Positions 1 to 9,348 of a stretch of 64,000 nt of DNA are shown here, piece after piece. Below the pieces are notes generated by a model. The model was not told the DNA's origin and did not search any database. It saw only the letters and a list, made by a program, of their open reading frames with translations. Every line of letters begins with the position of its first letter. Position 1 is the stretch's first letter. Origin of the DNA: SAR202 cluster bacterium (GTDB taxonomy: Bacteria > Chloroflexota > Dehalococcoidia > UBA6926 > VFHL01); the NCBI GenBank assembly GCA_009392005.1, contig VFHL01000007.1:53052-117051 (forward strand), in the 5' to 3' direction. Position numbers and translations under genes: made by a program.

Positions 1-626
1 CGAAAGGACCAGGACATCTGGTTAGACGTACGTACGCTGAGGGTGGAGGTACCCCCGCGCTCTTAGCAGTTGAGCAAGACATTTCTGAACAAGCCAAGGA
101 AAAAGCTTTAGCTTATGCAAAAGCCCTCGGAGCAACCCGAGCTGGCGTTTTAGAAACCACGTTCAAAGAAGAGACTGAAACTGACCTGTTTGGCGAACAA
201 ACGATACTGTGTGGTGGATTAAGTTCATTAATCAAGACTTCATATGAAACACTTGTCGCCGCAGGGTATCAACCTGAAGTAGCCTACTTTGAATGTGTCC
301 ATGAGTTGAAATTAATTATCGATTTGATCTACCAAGGTGGTTTGAGCTATATGCGATACTCCGTCAGTGATACCGCTGAGTGGGGAGATTATCAAACTGG
401 GCCGAAAGTAGTGACCAACGATACTCGTAATGCGATGGAAACCGCATTAGCTTCAATTCAGGATGGAACTTTTGCAAAGAATTGGATTCTTGAAAATCAA
501 GCGGGACGGCCTTCATTTAACGCTCTCCGCCAAAAGGATTTTGAACATCCCGTGGAGGAAATCGGAAAAAACTTGCGCTCAATGATGCCATTCGTAGAAC
601 CGAAAGAACGTGGACGCGATTATTGA
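1..626 (+). CDS. ilvC: Ketol-acid reductoisomerase, C-terminal part (5' truncated by window edge)
   Basis: The frame is open from base 3 to the TGA at 624-626, giving 207 residues of the all-helical C-terminal KARI domain. It includes the metal/substrate stretch [14 protein letters not shown] and the segments [17 protein letters not shown] and [18 protein letters not shown] converts acetolactate or acetohydroxybutyrate to the dihydroxy acid with NADPH and Mg2+ in valine, leucine and isoleucine synthesis. The Rossmann half lies outside the window. The chain ends [13 protein letters not shown], a normal class I KARI ending. leuA follows one gene later on the same strand, so this is a branched-chain amino-acid locus. 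Identification is by family motifs and is firm. Confidence 0.95.
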   Translation, partial: KGPGHLVRRTYAEGGGTPALLAVEQDISEQAKEKALAYAKALGATRAGVLETTFKEETETDLFGEQTILCGGLSSLIKTSYETLVAAGYQPEVAYFECVHELKLIIDLIYQGGLSYMRYSVSDTAEWGDYQTGPKVVTNDTRNAMETALASIQDGTFAKNWILENQAGRPSFNALRQKDFEHPVEEIGKNLRSMMPFVEPKERGRDY

Positions 627-659
627 AGCTTTCAAAAAATAACCGATTGTTCAGACTTA

Positions 660-1655
660 ATGATTATAGACGCGCACACACATTTTGTACCTAACACGTT
701 CCCTGCTGTTGAAGATCGCTCGTCTGGAACAGATTGGCCTTTCATGCAGCAGATTTCGGAAGACACTTCCGACGTAATCATCGGGGGAGTGAATTTCCGC
801 AGAGTTCTGAGCCGCTGCTGGAATGTCTCCCGTCGCATCGCGGAAATGCCAGATCAGGGCATTGATAAACAAGTTCTGTCTCCAATGCCGCGACTCCTAG
901 CTTACGAACTTAATCCCATAGACGGGCTTGATCTCTCACGCTATCTCAACAAATTCGTATCACAAATGATCGCAAGCGCACCTGATAGGTTCTACGGATT
1001 GGGGTCCGTCCCACTTCAAGATGTCAATATAGCCACCAAAGAGCTAACCCAAATCCAAGATATGGGCCTTAACGGAGTTGAGGTTTTAACAAACATCAAC
1101 GGAAACAATCTTGGTGATAAAGAATTCAGGCCATTCCTAAAAGAAGCTGAACGGCTTGGAATGGCCATTTTTTCCCATGCCCAGCATCCCACCTTTCCAG
1201 AACGGATGGTGGGACCTGATCCAATACAAAATGCGATTGGCTTCCCAATCGAAAATGGGCTAGCTGCCTCCGCAGTTATAACGAGTGGTGCCCTTGAAGA
1301 ATTTCCTCAACTGCGGATCTTGTTTAGCCATGGCGGCGGAGTCTTATCCACTATATTGCCTCGATTGGAAAATGCATGGCAAAGACAAGAATCCCTACAA
1401 AAAGTGTTGCCTAAATCTCCACTCGAGTATGCACGCATGTGTTACTTTGACGACGTCGTTTTTGACGAGCGCGCGTTAAGATATCTCATCGAGCTAATTG
1501 GATCCGAGCAAATCGTCATCGGATCTGATTATCCCTTTGCCTTCCGCAATGAAATCCCTGAAAAGATTTTCACCAATTTAGATATGTCAAAAGAGCAACG
1601 AACAGGCATTAGTAGCAAAAACGTAATGCGCTTTCTAGGCATAAAATCCATCTAG
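660..1655 (+). CDS. Amidohydrolase of the ACMSD-like (COG2159) family
   Basis: The 331-residue protein has the metal ligand pattern of aminocarboxymuconate-semialdehyde decarboxylase-type amidohydrolases: H6 and H8 in DAHTHFVP, H173 in FSHAQHP, H224 in LFSHGGG and D290 in GSDYPF. These spacings closely match characterised ACMSD (His9, His11, His177, His228, Asp294). The family contains zinc-dependent decarboxylases and hydrolases acting on aromatic-derived acids; the substrate here cannot be told. The ATG at 660 follows ilvC by 33 bp with no strong Shine-Dalgarno, so translation may depend on the upstream gene. Its place between ilvC and leuA has no obvious branched-chain role. Confidence 0.85.
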   Translation: MIIDAHTHFVPNTFPAVEDRSSGTDWPFMQQISEDTSDVIIGGVNFRRVLSRCWNVSRRIAEMPDQGIDKQVLSPMPRLLAYELNPIDGLDLSRYLNKFVSQMIASAPDRFYGLGSVPLQDVNIATKELTQIQDMGLNGVEVLTNINGNNLGDKEFRPFLKEAERLGMAIFSHAQHPTFPERMVGPDPIQNAIGFPIENGLAASAVITSGALEEFPQLRILFSHGGGVLSTILPRLENAWQRQESLQKVLPKSPLEYARMCYFDDVVFDERALRYLIELIGSEQIVIGSDYPFAFRNEIPEKIFTNLDMSKEQRTGISSKNVMRFLGIKSI

Positions 1656-1956
1656 ACTCATATGCTACAAATTATTGGACCAAACGTCACCTAGCAAAAT
1701 TGCCTATTGTATACTTAGACTGCAACGAAGTAGAGTATGCTTAGACGCAGCATTAGAAACGTACCTAGGCACTTAAATAATTTGGAGTATCATTCGAGAA
1801 TGAATGCACTTACCGATCAGAGTGATATTCGCTCGTTAGCGAATGGTGTTAACCACAATTGTGGTGGCATAGTCCAGCTTAGCGTGTTAATAACCGAAAA
1901 GGTTTAAACCGCGAAAGCTGGGAGTCATTCATGTTCCCAATGGAGGTGCAAAGATT
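1656..1956 (+). promoter_or_regulatory. Structured 5' leader of leuA (candidate cis-regulatory RNA)
   Basis: About 300 bp without a protein gene, dense in perfect short hairpins. They are TCATTC/GAATGA at 1790-1803, ATTCGCT/AGCGAAT at 1827-1844, the palindrome ACCACAATTGTGGT at 1852-1865, and a longer stem pairing 1873-1880 with 1915-1922 around an AACC/GGTT hairpin at 1892-1904. A TATACT at 1710-1715 could be a -10 box. The block ACCGCGAAAGC at 1908-1918 resembles the 3' element of T-box leaders, but the UGGN tRNA-pairing motif is not in front of it, so I do not call a T-box. A weak 35-codon ORF (1800-1907) has four leucines and no good Shine-Dalgarno. The placement suggests attenuation or translational control by leucine status; this is inference. 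Confidence 0.5.
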
Positions 1957-3501
1957 ATGGATAAAGAAAAGGTCGTCATATTTGACACAACCTTGCGCGA
2001 TGGTGAGCAAGCGGCTGGTGCAGGCTTAAATTGGGATGAAAAACTTGAGATAGCACGCCAGCTCGAAAGTCTCGGTGTTGATGTAATTGAAGCCGGTTTC
2101 CCAGCGAGTTCGCCAGGAAATCTCCGTAGTGTCCAAGAAATCGCGCAAGAAGTTCGTACCCCAATCATAGCTGCCCTTGCCCGTTGCATCCCTAGCGATG
2201 TAGATACGGCATGGGAAGCCGTGAAAAACGCATCGCAACCGCGCATTCACGTCTTCATATCCAGTTCAGATATCCACATGCAGCATGCGTTGCGTAAGTC
2301 CGCAGATGAAGTGCTAGAACAAGCTGTTGATAACGTTAAGCGGGCAAAAAAATATGTTGAAGACGTAGAATTTTCTCCAATGGACGCAACCCGAACAGAT
2401 CCCGAATTCCTCTATCGCCTCTTAGAGGCCGCAATAGATGCGGGTGCGACAACCGTTAATATTCCCGATACAGTTGGATACGCAATACCCGAGGAATTTG
2501 GGGAATATATTCAATCAATCAGGGAAAACGTTCCAAACATTGACAAAGCAGTAATCAGTGTCCACTGCCACAATGATTTGGGGCTTGCTTCGGCTAATAC
2601 TTTATCAGCTATACAAGCTGGAGCCCGTCAGGCAGAAGTATGCATCAATGGCATTGGTGAACGAGCAGGAAATGCTTCGTTAGAAGAAGTGGTCATGGCA
2701 TTACTCACTCGCCAAGACTTCCTTAACATTGATATCAACATCGATGCAACTCAAATTTATCCTGCGAGCCGGCTAGTAAGCGAATATACTGGTTTCCCAG
2801 TCCAACCAAATAAAGCTGTTGTTGGAAGCAATGCATTTCGCCATGAGTCAGGCATCCACCAAGCGGGCATAATTAATGCACCTATAACTTTCGAAATAAT
2901 GGATCCTCATGCGGTCGGTGTTCCAGACCGTATTTTACCTTTAGGCCGACAAAGTGGCCGTCATGCTTTAGAAAGCCGTCTAAGTGAGCTTGGATATGAG
3001 GTGGGGGACGAAGAATTGGGCGCTTTGTATACAGCATTCAAAGATCTTGCCGACAAAAAATCAAGTATCACAAGTAAAGATCTTGAAGCATTGATGGGTG
3101 ATGAGAGGCGCGGCAGCATACAAGGAATTTACAGAATCGACCAGATTCAAGTATCCGCGGGCTCCCCTTCCCTACCGACGGCAACTGTTCGCATAATTGA
3201 CCCCGAGGATCAAATTCACGTGGATTCAGCAATAGGCACTGGTCCGATTGATGCAGTGTACCAAGTAATAAGCAAGGTCGTAGGCATTCCAAACACCCTA
3301 GTCGAATACCGGGTGGAAGCGATTACAGAAGGGCTAGATGCCCTTGGTGAGGTTGTATTACGAATCGAGCATGATGGGGTAAATTTCACTGGGCGAGGCT
3401 CTGACACAGACATTATCGTCGCAAGTGCCAAAGCATACGTTCATGCGTTGAATCGGACCCTCACCGCGAAACAGCAAGAGTCATATCCTGCTGTAAATTG
3501 A
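1957..3501 (+). CDS. leuA: 2-isopropylmalate synthase
   Basis: The 514-residue protein condenses acetyl-CoA with 2-oxoisovalerate in the first committed step of leucine synthesis. The DRE-TIM barrel begins FDTTLRDGEQ (metal Asp10, Arg14), carries the metal His203 and His205 in SVHCHNDLG, and has GERAGN ending at Asn239. The C-terminal ~130 residues are a LeuA allosteric dimer domain, so the long, feedback-regulated form is present. The start ATG has the Shine-Dalgarno tggagg 11 bp upstream. Full length and RAGNA distinguish it from citramalate synthase, which is a separate gene at 27.8 kb. A structured leader precedes it. Confidence 0.96.
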   Translation: MDKEKVVIFDTTLRDGEQAAGAGLNWDEKLEIARQLESLGVDVIEAGFPASSPGNLRSVQEIAQEVRTPIIAALARCIPSDVDTAWEAVKNASQPRIHVFISSSDIHMQHALRKSADEVLEQAVDNVKRAKKYVEDVEFSPMDATRTDPEFLYRLLEAAIDAGATTVNIPDTVGYAIPEEFGEYIQSIRENVPNIDKAVISVHCHNDLGLASANTLSAIQAGARQAEVCINGIGERAGNASLEEVVMALLTRQDFLNIDINIDATQIYPASRLVSEYTGFPVQPNKAVVGSNAFRHESGIHQAGIINAPITFEIMDPHAVGVPDRILPLGRQSGRHALESRLSELGYEVGDEELGALYTAFKDLADKKSSITSKDLEALMGDERRGSIQGIYRIDQIQVSAGSPSLPTATVRIIDPEDQIHVDSAIGTGPIDAVYQVISKVVGIPNTLVEYRVEAITEGLDALGEVVLRIEHDGVNFTGRGSDTDIIVASAKAYVHALNRTLTAKQQESYPAVN

Positions 3502-3568
3502 ACTACCACGTAATCCGCAGGTCGTAGAAACCGGTAACGACTCATCCATTGATCTAGAGCCATATCTC

Positions 3569-4048
3569 TCAACGGCTTGTTAAGTCTTTAACGTTGCCAA
3601 GAATGAATTCGACGAGCCAACCAAAGGCACTCTTCAAAGTCGGCGCTAGTATTGATTCTGCCGCCAGTTCGTTGCTCAACACACCCAATATTAAGATGAT
3701 TCCGGTTCCAATAGCAGCGCCTACAAACGCCCCAACAACCGTACCTGCAATATTGTCGATCCAACCCAACAATAGGAAAGATAAAACTCCTTTGAAAAGC
3801 TTCGATGCCGCCCAAGAAGTGACTACAGAAACCGTGATAACGATCGTGAAAGCACCAAGAGTTTGGAACGACTCGTTATCAATAAAGCGTGCTAGAAAAG
3901 ACGCCACAGGCTCATTAAACATACGCGCAAGTAATAAGCCACCCACTACCCCACCCAAAACAAAAATGGTCCCAATCAAGCCTTTTCGAAAACCAAATGC
4001 AGCAGGAAGCAAAAGTAACAAGATTATCGCGATATCAAGTCCATTCAT
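3569..4048 (-). CDS. CvpA family membrane protein
   Basis: 159 residues with four hydrophobic segments at roughly 4-20, 24-42, 63-83 and 99-122, the CvpA/colicin-V-production arrangement. The N-terminus MNGLDIAIILLLLLPAAFGF followed by RKG matches the family. CvpA proteins are inner-membrane proteins linked to envelope stress and purine-locus expression in enterobacteria; function elsewhere is unclear. It is convergent with leuA with 67 bp between the stops and stands alone on this strand. A 230-codon open frame on the opposite strand is a shadow with no family features. Confidence 0.8.
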   Translation of the reverse strand: MNGLDIAIILLLLLPAAFGFRKGLIGTIFVLGGVVGGLLLARMFNEPVASFLARFIDNESFQTLGAFTIVITVSVVTSWAASKLFKGVLSFLLLGWIDNIAGTVVGAFVGAAIGTGIILILGVLSNELAAESILAPTLKSAFGWLVEFILGNVKDLTSR

Positions 4049-4400
4049 TAACCGAAATCCTATTTTGAAGTTCGTTTCAAAAAAAATTGTACCTAAATTA
4101 AATCATAATCAGTACCGCAAAACACACGGCAACACATTCTACATCAAAAAATTGGCCGCTAATCCCTTAATTACAAACTGTTACGTATATTTGGTCGCCC
4201 CAAAAGCATGCGATCTACTTAATGATGAAGAGTTCCCAACCTATTTTTCGTGCCAATCAAATGGGAAGTTATCGACACACGGCTAAGCAAAAATTTGATT
4301 GCTACAACTGGACATATGAAAAAATATCCTATTCAATGTTAATGTAGAATAAATAAGTGTTGGAAATTTATAATTTCTATTTATTAATTGGGGGGGCTGC
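4049..4400. other. Intergenic region between divergent cvpA and Fpr-like gene
   Basis: 352 bp, strongly AT-rich. No credible gene is visible on either strand and there is no clear hairpin. It must hold the promoters of the two divergent neighbours, but no -35/-10 pair stands out. The only feature near the right-hand gene is a run of seven G just before its ATG. Confidence 0.5.
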
Positions 4401-5162
4401 ATGACAATTGAAGAGACAAACAAGAAACCTCGTCGCAACGTAACGGCGAACCTACCAAAAGCGACAATTGTCCGAAAGCAAAACGTCACTCATGATTTAT
4501 GGCTAATCTGGCTTAAACCAGATGTCTCTTTCGGTTTTAAGCCGGGGCAGTACTGTACCATTGGTGTCGATGAAATTGAACGTCCCTACTCGATAGCCTC
4601 TTCTCCAGACGAAGACTTAATCGAATTATTTATAGAACTAGTCCCCAAACCAGACGGTGTATTGACTCCCCTTCTATACGATTTAAATGAGGGAGATCAA
4701 GTCACTATCAGACCGCGTGCGAAAGGCATCTTCACACTTGATCAGAACTATACCAATCACTTGATGGTTTCCACTGTCACGGGTGTCGCACCATATGTGA
4801 GTATGCTACGCGACCTCGAACATAATAATAATCTCAGTGATGCCAAAATATATGTGATCGAAGGCGCAAGTTTTAGCGAGGAATTTGTTTACGATAAAGA
4901 GCTTGAGTCATTTGATTCTCGCTATCCAAATGTGACATTCGTACCAACAGTAAGCAGACCTGAAGACCCAAAGAATAAAGAGTGGACAGGTACAACAGGA
5001 AGAGCTAACGAAATAGTTGAACGCTACCTTCAAGAATTCGGACTGCTACGAGAAGACACGCTTGTATATGCGTGTGGCCACCCGGGGATGATAGAAGACG
5101 TCAAGGAAAGAATGGATCGTCTCGATTTCCCCTTTAAGGAAGAACGCTTCTGGAAAGATTAG
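4401..5162 (+). CDS. Ferredoxin/flavodoxin-NADP+ reductase-like FAD/NAD(P) oxidoreductase
   Basis: 253 residues, the size of E. coli Fpr. An N-terminal FAD-binding barrel carries RPYSIASS (61-68), the isoalloxazine/phosphate motif RxYS. The NAD(P) domain starts at TGVAPYVSML (127-136) and ends with the CGHPGMI motif near residue 226 and an aromatic C-terminus (FWKD) as in Fpr-type enzymes. It would move electrons between NADPH and a ferredoxin or flavodoxin in the cytoplasm. The start is preceded by a G-run rather than a canonical Shine-Dalgarno. No redox partner gene is adjacent. Confidence 0.85.
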   Translation: MTIEETNKKPRRNVTANLPKATIVRKQNVTHDLWLIWLKPDVSFGFKPGQYCTIGVDEIERPYSIASSPDEDLIELFIELVPKPDGVLTPLLYDLNEGDQVTIRPRAKGIFTLDQNYTNHLMVSTVTGVAPYVSMLRDLEHNNNLSDAKIYVIEGASFSEEFVYDKELESFDSRYPNVTFVPTVSRPEDPKNKEWTGTTGRANEIVERYLQEFGLLREDTLVYACGHPGMIEDVKERMDRLDFPFKEERFWKD

Positions 5163-5303
5163 AGAAACTTCTCAAAACGGCTATACCACAAACCAAGAAA
5201 ACACTCACAGCAGCAAACCATTCCCAAGTACTATCAACGTGGTTGATTTTGTTTAAAAGTCTCCCAGACAAAATGAACGTGTATAAGAAAAAAGGTATGG
5301 GAG

Positions 5304-7652
5304 ATGGAAAAAGAAATCTACTCCAAACTAGCACCTCGATTTGAAGCATTTCGGTTATACGAGGACACCACACATACCGTAACATACATGGCCCGTGATA
5401 TAACCGCCGACAAAATATACCTCATAAAATCTCCTCGCACTGCATCGATCGATTCGCAAGATATTATTAATCACTACAAAGAGATTAATGACATCATCAG
5501 CGAAATCGACCACCCCAACATTGAACATATTGACGAGATTCAGAATCATGATGGGAATCTATTCGCCATCAGTCTCCATCAAGAAAAAACAAGTTTAGCA
5601 GACCAAACCCAAGCTGGATTAACCCTTAAGGACGCGCTTAATATCATGATTCAAGCAGCACATGGGCTAAGCGCGGCACACAACTCGAAAATCATACATG
5701 GTTCTTTGGATCCAAATTCCATCTCCACTCTCCAAAATGGTGAAACAGTCGTATCTAATTTCGGAGCATATGTTTTAGCGAAAGGCGTTCCTCCTCAAAT
5801 ACAAAACCTTCAAAAACTTCAATATGCGAATTACCTAGCACCAGAATTGTCAGACGGAAGAGAACCCACCATAGCGAGTGATATTTATAGTCTTGGCGCT
5901 ACAATCTATGAAACTGTAACTGGTCGAGCCCCTTTCAGCGGTGACAATGCCCAAACTGTCTTCGTCCAGCAGCGTGAAAAGGGAATACTTTTACCAACCG
6001 TTCTAAATAAGAATCTTCCAGATGATATTGAGACTCTGCTCATCAAAACATTGCAACTAGAGCCTGAAAATCGGTATCATACTGCAGCGGAATTGGCTTC
6101 CGACGTCACACGGGTGCGAAATATAATTGGTCCAGAGGTATTAATTAGACGTGTACCATCAAACAAAACTCCTCCTCCAGATAAAACCCACCAAAACCCA
6201 CCGAAGAAAGCTCCAATGACAGAGTTATCAACAGATTTGCCCGATGATCGTAGTGATTGGATAGAATGCCCAGCCTGCCATACAATCATGGCAGCTGTAT
6301 CGACCAAGTGTGAAAAATGCTGGCACCCTTTATCTAAAGAAACGCTAGTAACAACCACCCAGGCAGAAAGAATCCAACGTATTTATAATCAGAAAGTCAT
6401 AATACGCAAAATACTTCGCTACGTTCTACCAATTACTGCATCTATTGCCGCAATATATTTTGTTTCCCGACCTGAGCCTCCTCCTGGATTGAACTTAGAT
6501 CCACCGACGACTGATATTACAGCGATTTCCCAACCGGGAGAATGGGTGAGTTTCGGCTATGATACTGCTGGAACAAGCTATGTCATCACAGATGATTCCA
6601 AATTGACCGGCACGTTAAAGTGGGTGGCAGAAATTGGCGAACCTATATCAGGTGGAGCAGTATCGTACAAAAAGAAGCTTTTTGTTGTAGCAGCAGACAA
6701 ATTTCTCGTTTCACTTGATCAAGAAACAGGCAAAACACTTTGGCGCACTGAATTACCAACACCCTCATCGGCAACACCACTAGTCGCCAATGACCTCGTT
6801 TTTATCGGGACTGCCGGATCAAGTGTTCTCGCATTTGATACACAAAATGGCGAAGTAGTATGGGACGTTCCTCTTGGTGAAGGAATCCTACGCTCTGGAG
6901 TGCTTTCTAATGGAGTCCTTTATGTAGCAGGGATTAATGGATTCCTGTTTGCGTTAGACGCAAACTCCGGTGAAGTACGATGGAAACGAGAGATGGGAAG
7001 CGGTATAAGAGGAACACCTGCAATACATGAAGGGAAATTGCTCGTAGCAACCACTGATCGCCACCTCTTTGTCCTTGACGAAGTAACAGGAGAAATCACG
7101 CTCGACTACTTATTGCCACGTGGCGCAGAACAATCGCCGGTTATTGATCCACAACGCTCAATTGTATATATCGGATCGAACTACCGAACTTTCCACGCCA
7201 TCAATATTAATGCGACCAATATTCTCCTCGAAAAGGGAATCAACCGTTGGTGGGCGCAATTATACATTTGGGAAGTAGTCCCAAGGGGCCCGATTCAAAG
7301 TGGCGCCATATGGAATCAACGACTCCCATCCAAAGTCACTACTGATGCAGCAATAGGGGGCGGAAAAGTTTTTGTTGGAACCGAGCAGGGAGCCCTATAT
7401 GCTTTAAATGATCAAGATGGTAGCGTCATCTGGATGTTCCAAACTGACGAACGACTTAATGCACCGATCACAGCCGTTAATCAAACCATCTTTGCAGGGT
7501 CTAATGACGATACACTGTATGCAGTAGATGCTCAAACAGGAACCGAAATTTGGCGCATTAACACCGAAGGCAATGTTCAAGGAGCACCTAGTTACTCCAA
7601 TGGTGTTCTATTTGTGACTTCAAGAGACGGAAAAGTTTACGCAATTCGTTAG
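5304..7652 (+). CDS. Membrane pseudokinase with zinc ribbon and PQQ-type beta-propeller
   Basis: 782 residues. Residues 1-270 have a eukaryotic-like Ser/Thr kinase fold (Lys42 in IKSP, APE at 179-181, DIYSLGATIYE near 193). The catalytic loop is HGSLDPNSI (132-140) instead of HRDLKPENI and the magnesium loop is NFG (152-154) instead of DFG. Catalytic Asp, Lys and Asn are therefore all lost and it should be catalytically dead. A C4 zinc ribbon (C322, C325, C336, C339) follows, then one membrane helix (about 371-388). About 370 residues of PQQ/BamB-like propeller repeats come last (repeated LDxxTGxxxWR blocks), probably outside the membrane. It looks like a sensor or scaffold joining an outer propeller to a cytoplasmic pseudokinase. 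ATG at 5304 is preceded by gggag. Confidence 0.85.
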   Translation: MEKEIYSKLAPRFEAFRLYEDTTHTVTYMARDITADKIYLIKSPRTASIDSQDIINHYKEINDIISEIDHPNIEHIDEIQNHDGNLFAISLHQEKTSLADQTQAGLTLKDALNIMIQAAHGLSAAHNSKIIHGSLDPNSISTLQNGETVVSNFGAYVLAKGVPPQIQNLQKLQYANYLAPELSDGREPTIASDIYSLGATIYETVTGRAPFSGDNAQTVFVQQREKGILLPTVLNKNLPDDIETLLIKTLQLEPENRYHTAAELASDVTRVRNIIGPEVLIRRVPSNKTPPPDKTHQNPPKKAPMTELSTDLPDDRSDWIECPACHTIMAAVSTKCEKCWHPLSKETLVTTTQAERIQRIYNQKVIIRKILRYVLPITASIAAIYFVSRPEPPPGLNLDPPTTDITAISQPGEWVSFGYDTAGTSYVITDDSKLTGTLKWVAEIGEPISGGAVSYKKKLFVVAADKFLVSLDQETGKTLWRTELPTPSSATPLVANDLVFIGTAGSSVLAFDTQNGEVVWDVPLGEGILRSGVLSNGVLYVAGINGFLFALDANSGEVRWKREMGSGIRGTPAIHEGKLLVATTDRHLFVLDEVTGEITLDYLLPRGAEQSPVIDPQRSIVYIGSNYRTFHAININATNILLEKGINRWWAQLYIWEVVPRGPIQSGAIWNQRLPSKVTTDAAIGGGKVFVGTEQGALYALNDQDGSVIWMFQTDERLNAPITAVNQTIFAGSNDDTLYAVDAQTGTEIWRINTEGNVQGAPSYSNGVLFVTSRDGKVYAIR

Positions 7653-7780
7653 CCCCTAACCAACTGTATCTCCGGACGCAAAAAATGGGATGAATTCAAA
7701 CCCTAACCAAGAATTGCTTATCACTACTTAGAACATCTCATCTGCCTCACAACGAATAAAGAAATACAGGAAAACACATA

Positions 7781-7987
7781 ATGGAAATCGGGATTATAGT
7801 GCTTCCAGAAAGTGGTAAAACTACTCTACTTAACGCATTAACAACATCTCCTCTTGAAACAGGAAATCCACTTAAAACCATTAAGATCTCTACTGAAGAC
7901 AACAAAGCAATCGCTGTCTACGCTTTTCTGGTATTCTTATGCGTGTTTTTTTTACAGCCGTTTTCTTCGCCACAAACCAACAGCTAA
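7781..7987 (+). pseudogene. Remnant of a YchF/Obg-like GTPase N-terminus
   Basis: The first ~45 codons read MEIGIIVLPESGKTTLLNAL, an Obg/YchF P-loop start whose first Walker-A glycine is replaced by Val. The frame then runs into an unrelated hydrophobic tail and stops after 68 codons. The intact ychF begins 17 bp downstream. This looks like the decayed head of a second YchF-type gene or of a partial tandem duplication. A short unrelated peptide is possible but less likely given the P-loop. Confidence 0.5.
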
Positions 7988-8003
7988 AGGAGTTATTTTA
8001 AAA

Positions 8004-9101
8004 ATGGGATTCACCTGCGGACTTGTAGGCCTCCCCAATACGGGGAAATCAACTCTCTTTGGCGCGTTGACACGTACCAAAGCTCAGTCAGGAAATTATG
8101 CGTTCACCACCATCGAACCGAATAACGGCATAGTAGCCGTTCCTGATAAGCGCATGGATACGATCACCCATTACATCAAAACAAAAAATGTTGTTCTCAC
8201 AACCATGGAGTTTATCGACATTGCCGGACTAATTAAGGGTGCTTCCAAGGGAGAAGGGCTTGGCAATAAATTCCTCGGTCACATCCGCGAGGTCGATGCC
8301 ATCGCCCATGTCGTGCGCTGTTTCGAGGATGATAATGTCCCTCACGTCAGCGACATCATCGATCCAGCTTCCGATATCAACACCATCAACACCGAATTGA
8401 TGATCTCCGACATAGAATCCCTCGACCGCAGAAAAACCAAAATTGAAAAACTGGCTAGATCCGGTGACAAAGAGGCCCTCATGCAGGTGGAAGTGCTCAC
8501 CAAACTGTCCGAGACTCTTGATCAAAACCGACCCGTACGAAGTATCATCGATTTCAATGACGAACAGAAAGAGTACGTAAAAAGCTTGACTCTTTTGAGT
8601 GCGAAACCGGTTCTTTATGTCTGCAATGTGATGGACCCTAGCGACACCGAAAATGGACTGGTACAAAAGGTCAAAGAAATTGCCAAAGAAGATGGTTCAT
8701 CTGTGGTTGCTCTAGCAGGAAAAATTGAAGGCGAAATTATGGAGATAGAAGATCATGATGAACGGAAAATGTTTATGGAAGAAATGGGGCTGACCGAAAC
8801 TGGACTCGACCTCATGATCTCTGCCGGATATGGAATGCTTGACCTCGCCACTTACTTCACCGCCGGAGAAGAAGAAACACGAGCCTGGACGATTCCCAAA
8901 AATGCCAAGGCCCCACAAGCGGCAGGAGTAATCCATACCGATTTTGAAAAAGGATTCATCCGTGCCGAAGTTTATAGGCTCGAAGACCTAGTCAGGTATG
9001 AATCCGAAGCAGCCATTAAAGACGCGGGTAAACTAAGAGTGGAAGGAAAAGAATATGTCGTCAAAGATGGTGACATCATGCATTTCCGTTTCAACGTATA
9101 A
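8004..9101 (+). CDS. ychF: Redox-regulated ATPase/GTPase YchF (OLA1 family)
   Basis: 365 residues, almost the length of E. coli YchF. The start MGFTCGLVGLPNTGKSTLFG gives G1 (GLPNTGKST), then FIDIAGLIKGASKGEGLGNKFL gives switch II/G3. A coiled-coil insertion and a C-terminal TGS domain ending KDGDIMHFRFNV complete it. The ATG at 8004 is chosen because of aaaggag at 7986-7992; a longer open frame to 7854 runs into the upstream remnant. YchF binds ATP in preference to GTP and associates with ribosomes. NTPN-type specificity residues were not checked in detail. Confidence 0.95.
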   Translation: MGFTCGLVGLPNTGKSTLFGALTRTKAQSGNYAFTTIEPNNGIVAVPDKRMDTITHYIKTKNVVLTTMEFIDIAGLIKGASKGEGLGNKFLGHIREVDAIAHVVRCFEDDNVPHVSDIIDPASDINTINTELMISDIESLDRRKTKIEKLARSGDKEALMQVEVLTKLSETLDQNRPVRSIIDFNDEQKEYVKSLTLLSAKPVLYVCNVMDPSDTENGLVQKVKEIAKEDGSSVVALAGKIEGEIMEIEDHDERKMFMEEMGLTETGLDLMISAGYGMLDLATYFTAGEEETRAWTIPKNAKAPQAAGVIHTDFEKGFIRAEVYRLEDLVRYESEAAIKDAGKLRVEGKEYVVKDGDIMHFRFNV

Positions 9102-9348
9102 GTATCAAAAAAATGCCTTTGAACACGCTGATTTTAAATCAAGAAGAAAATTCCATTCAGATCTAACAACGTCTCTGTGCTACCCTATGAGATGCTGGCA
9201 AACATGAATATTTTGGAAGATTGCACCTCGTAAACAAGGGGCAATAACCATGCACAAGATTGCTAGTCAAAGAAAACATCAGTTCCACCAATTAATTCAG
9301 TCTACAGACAAGACTTGATAAGAAGAAACTTGCTACAAGGAGGAGAAA

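Noticed and set aside
1892..1922. T-box riboswitch before leuA
   Set aside because: ACCGCGAAAGC is present, but the UGGN tRNA-pairing bulge and a convincing Stem I specifier loop were not found.
3594..4286. 230-codon open frame on the + strand opposite cvpA
   Set aside because: It mirrors the cvpA coding frame, has no Shine-Dalgarno or family motif, and is Lys/Pro/Thr biased as antisense frames are.
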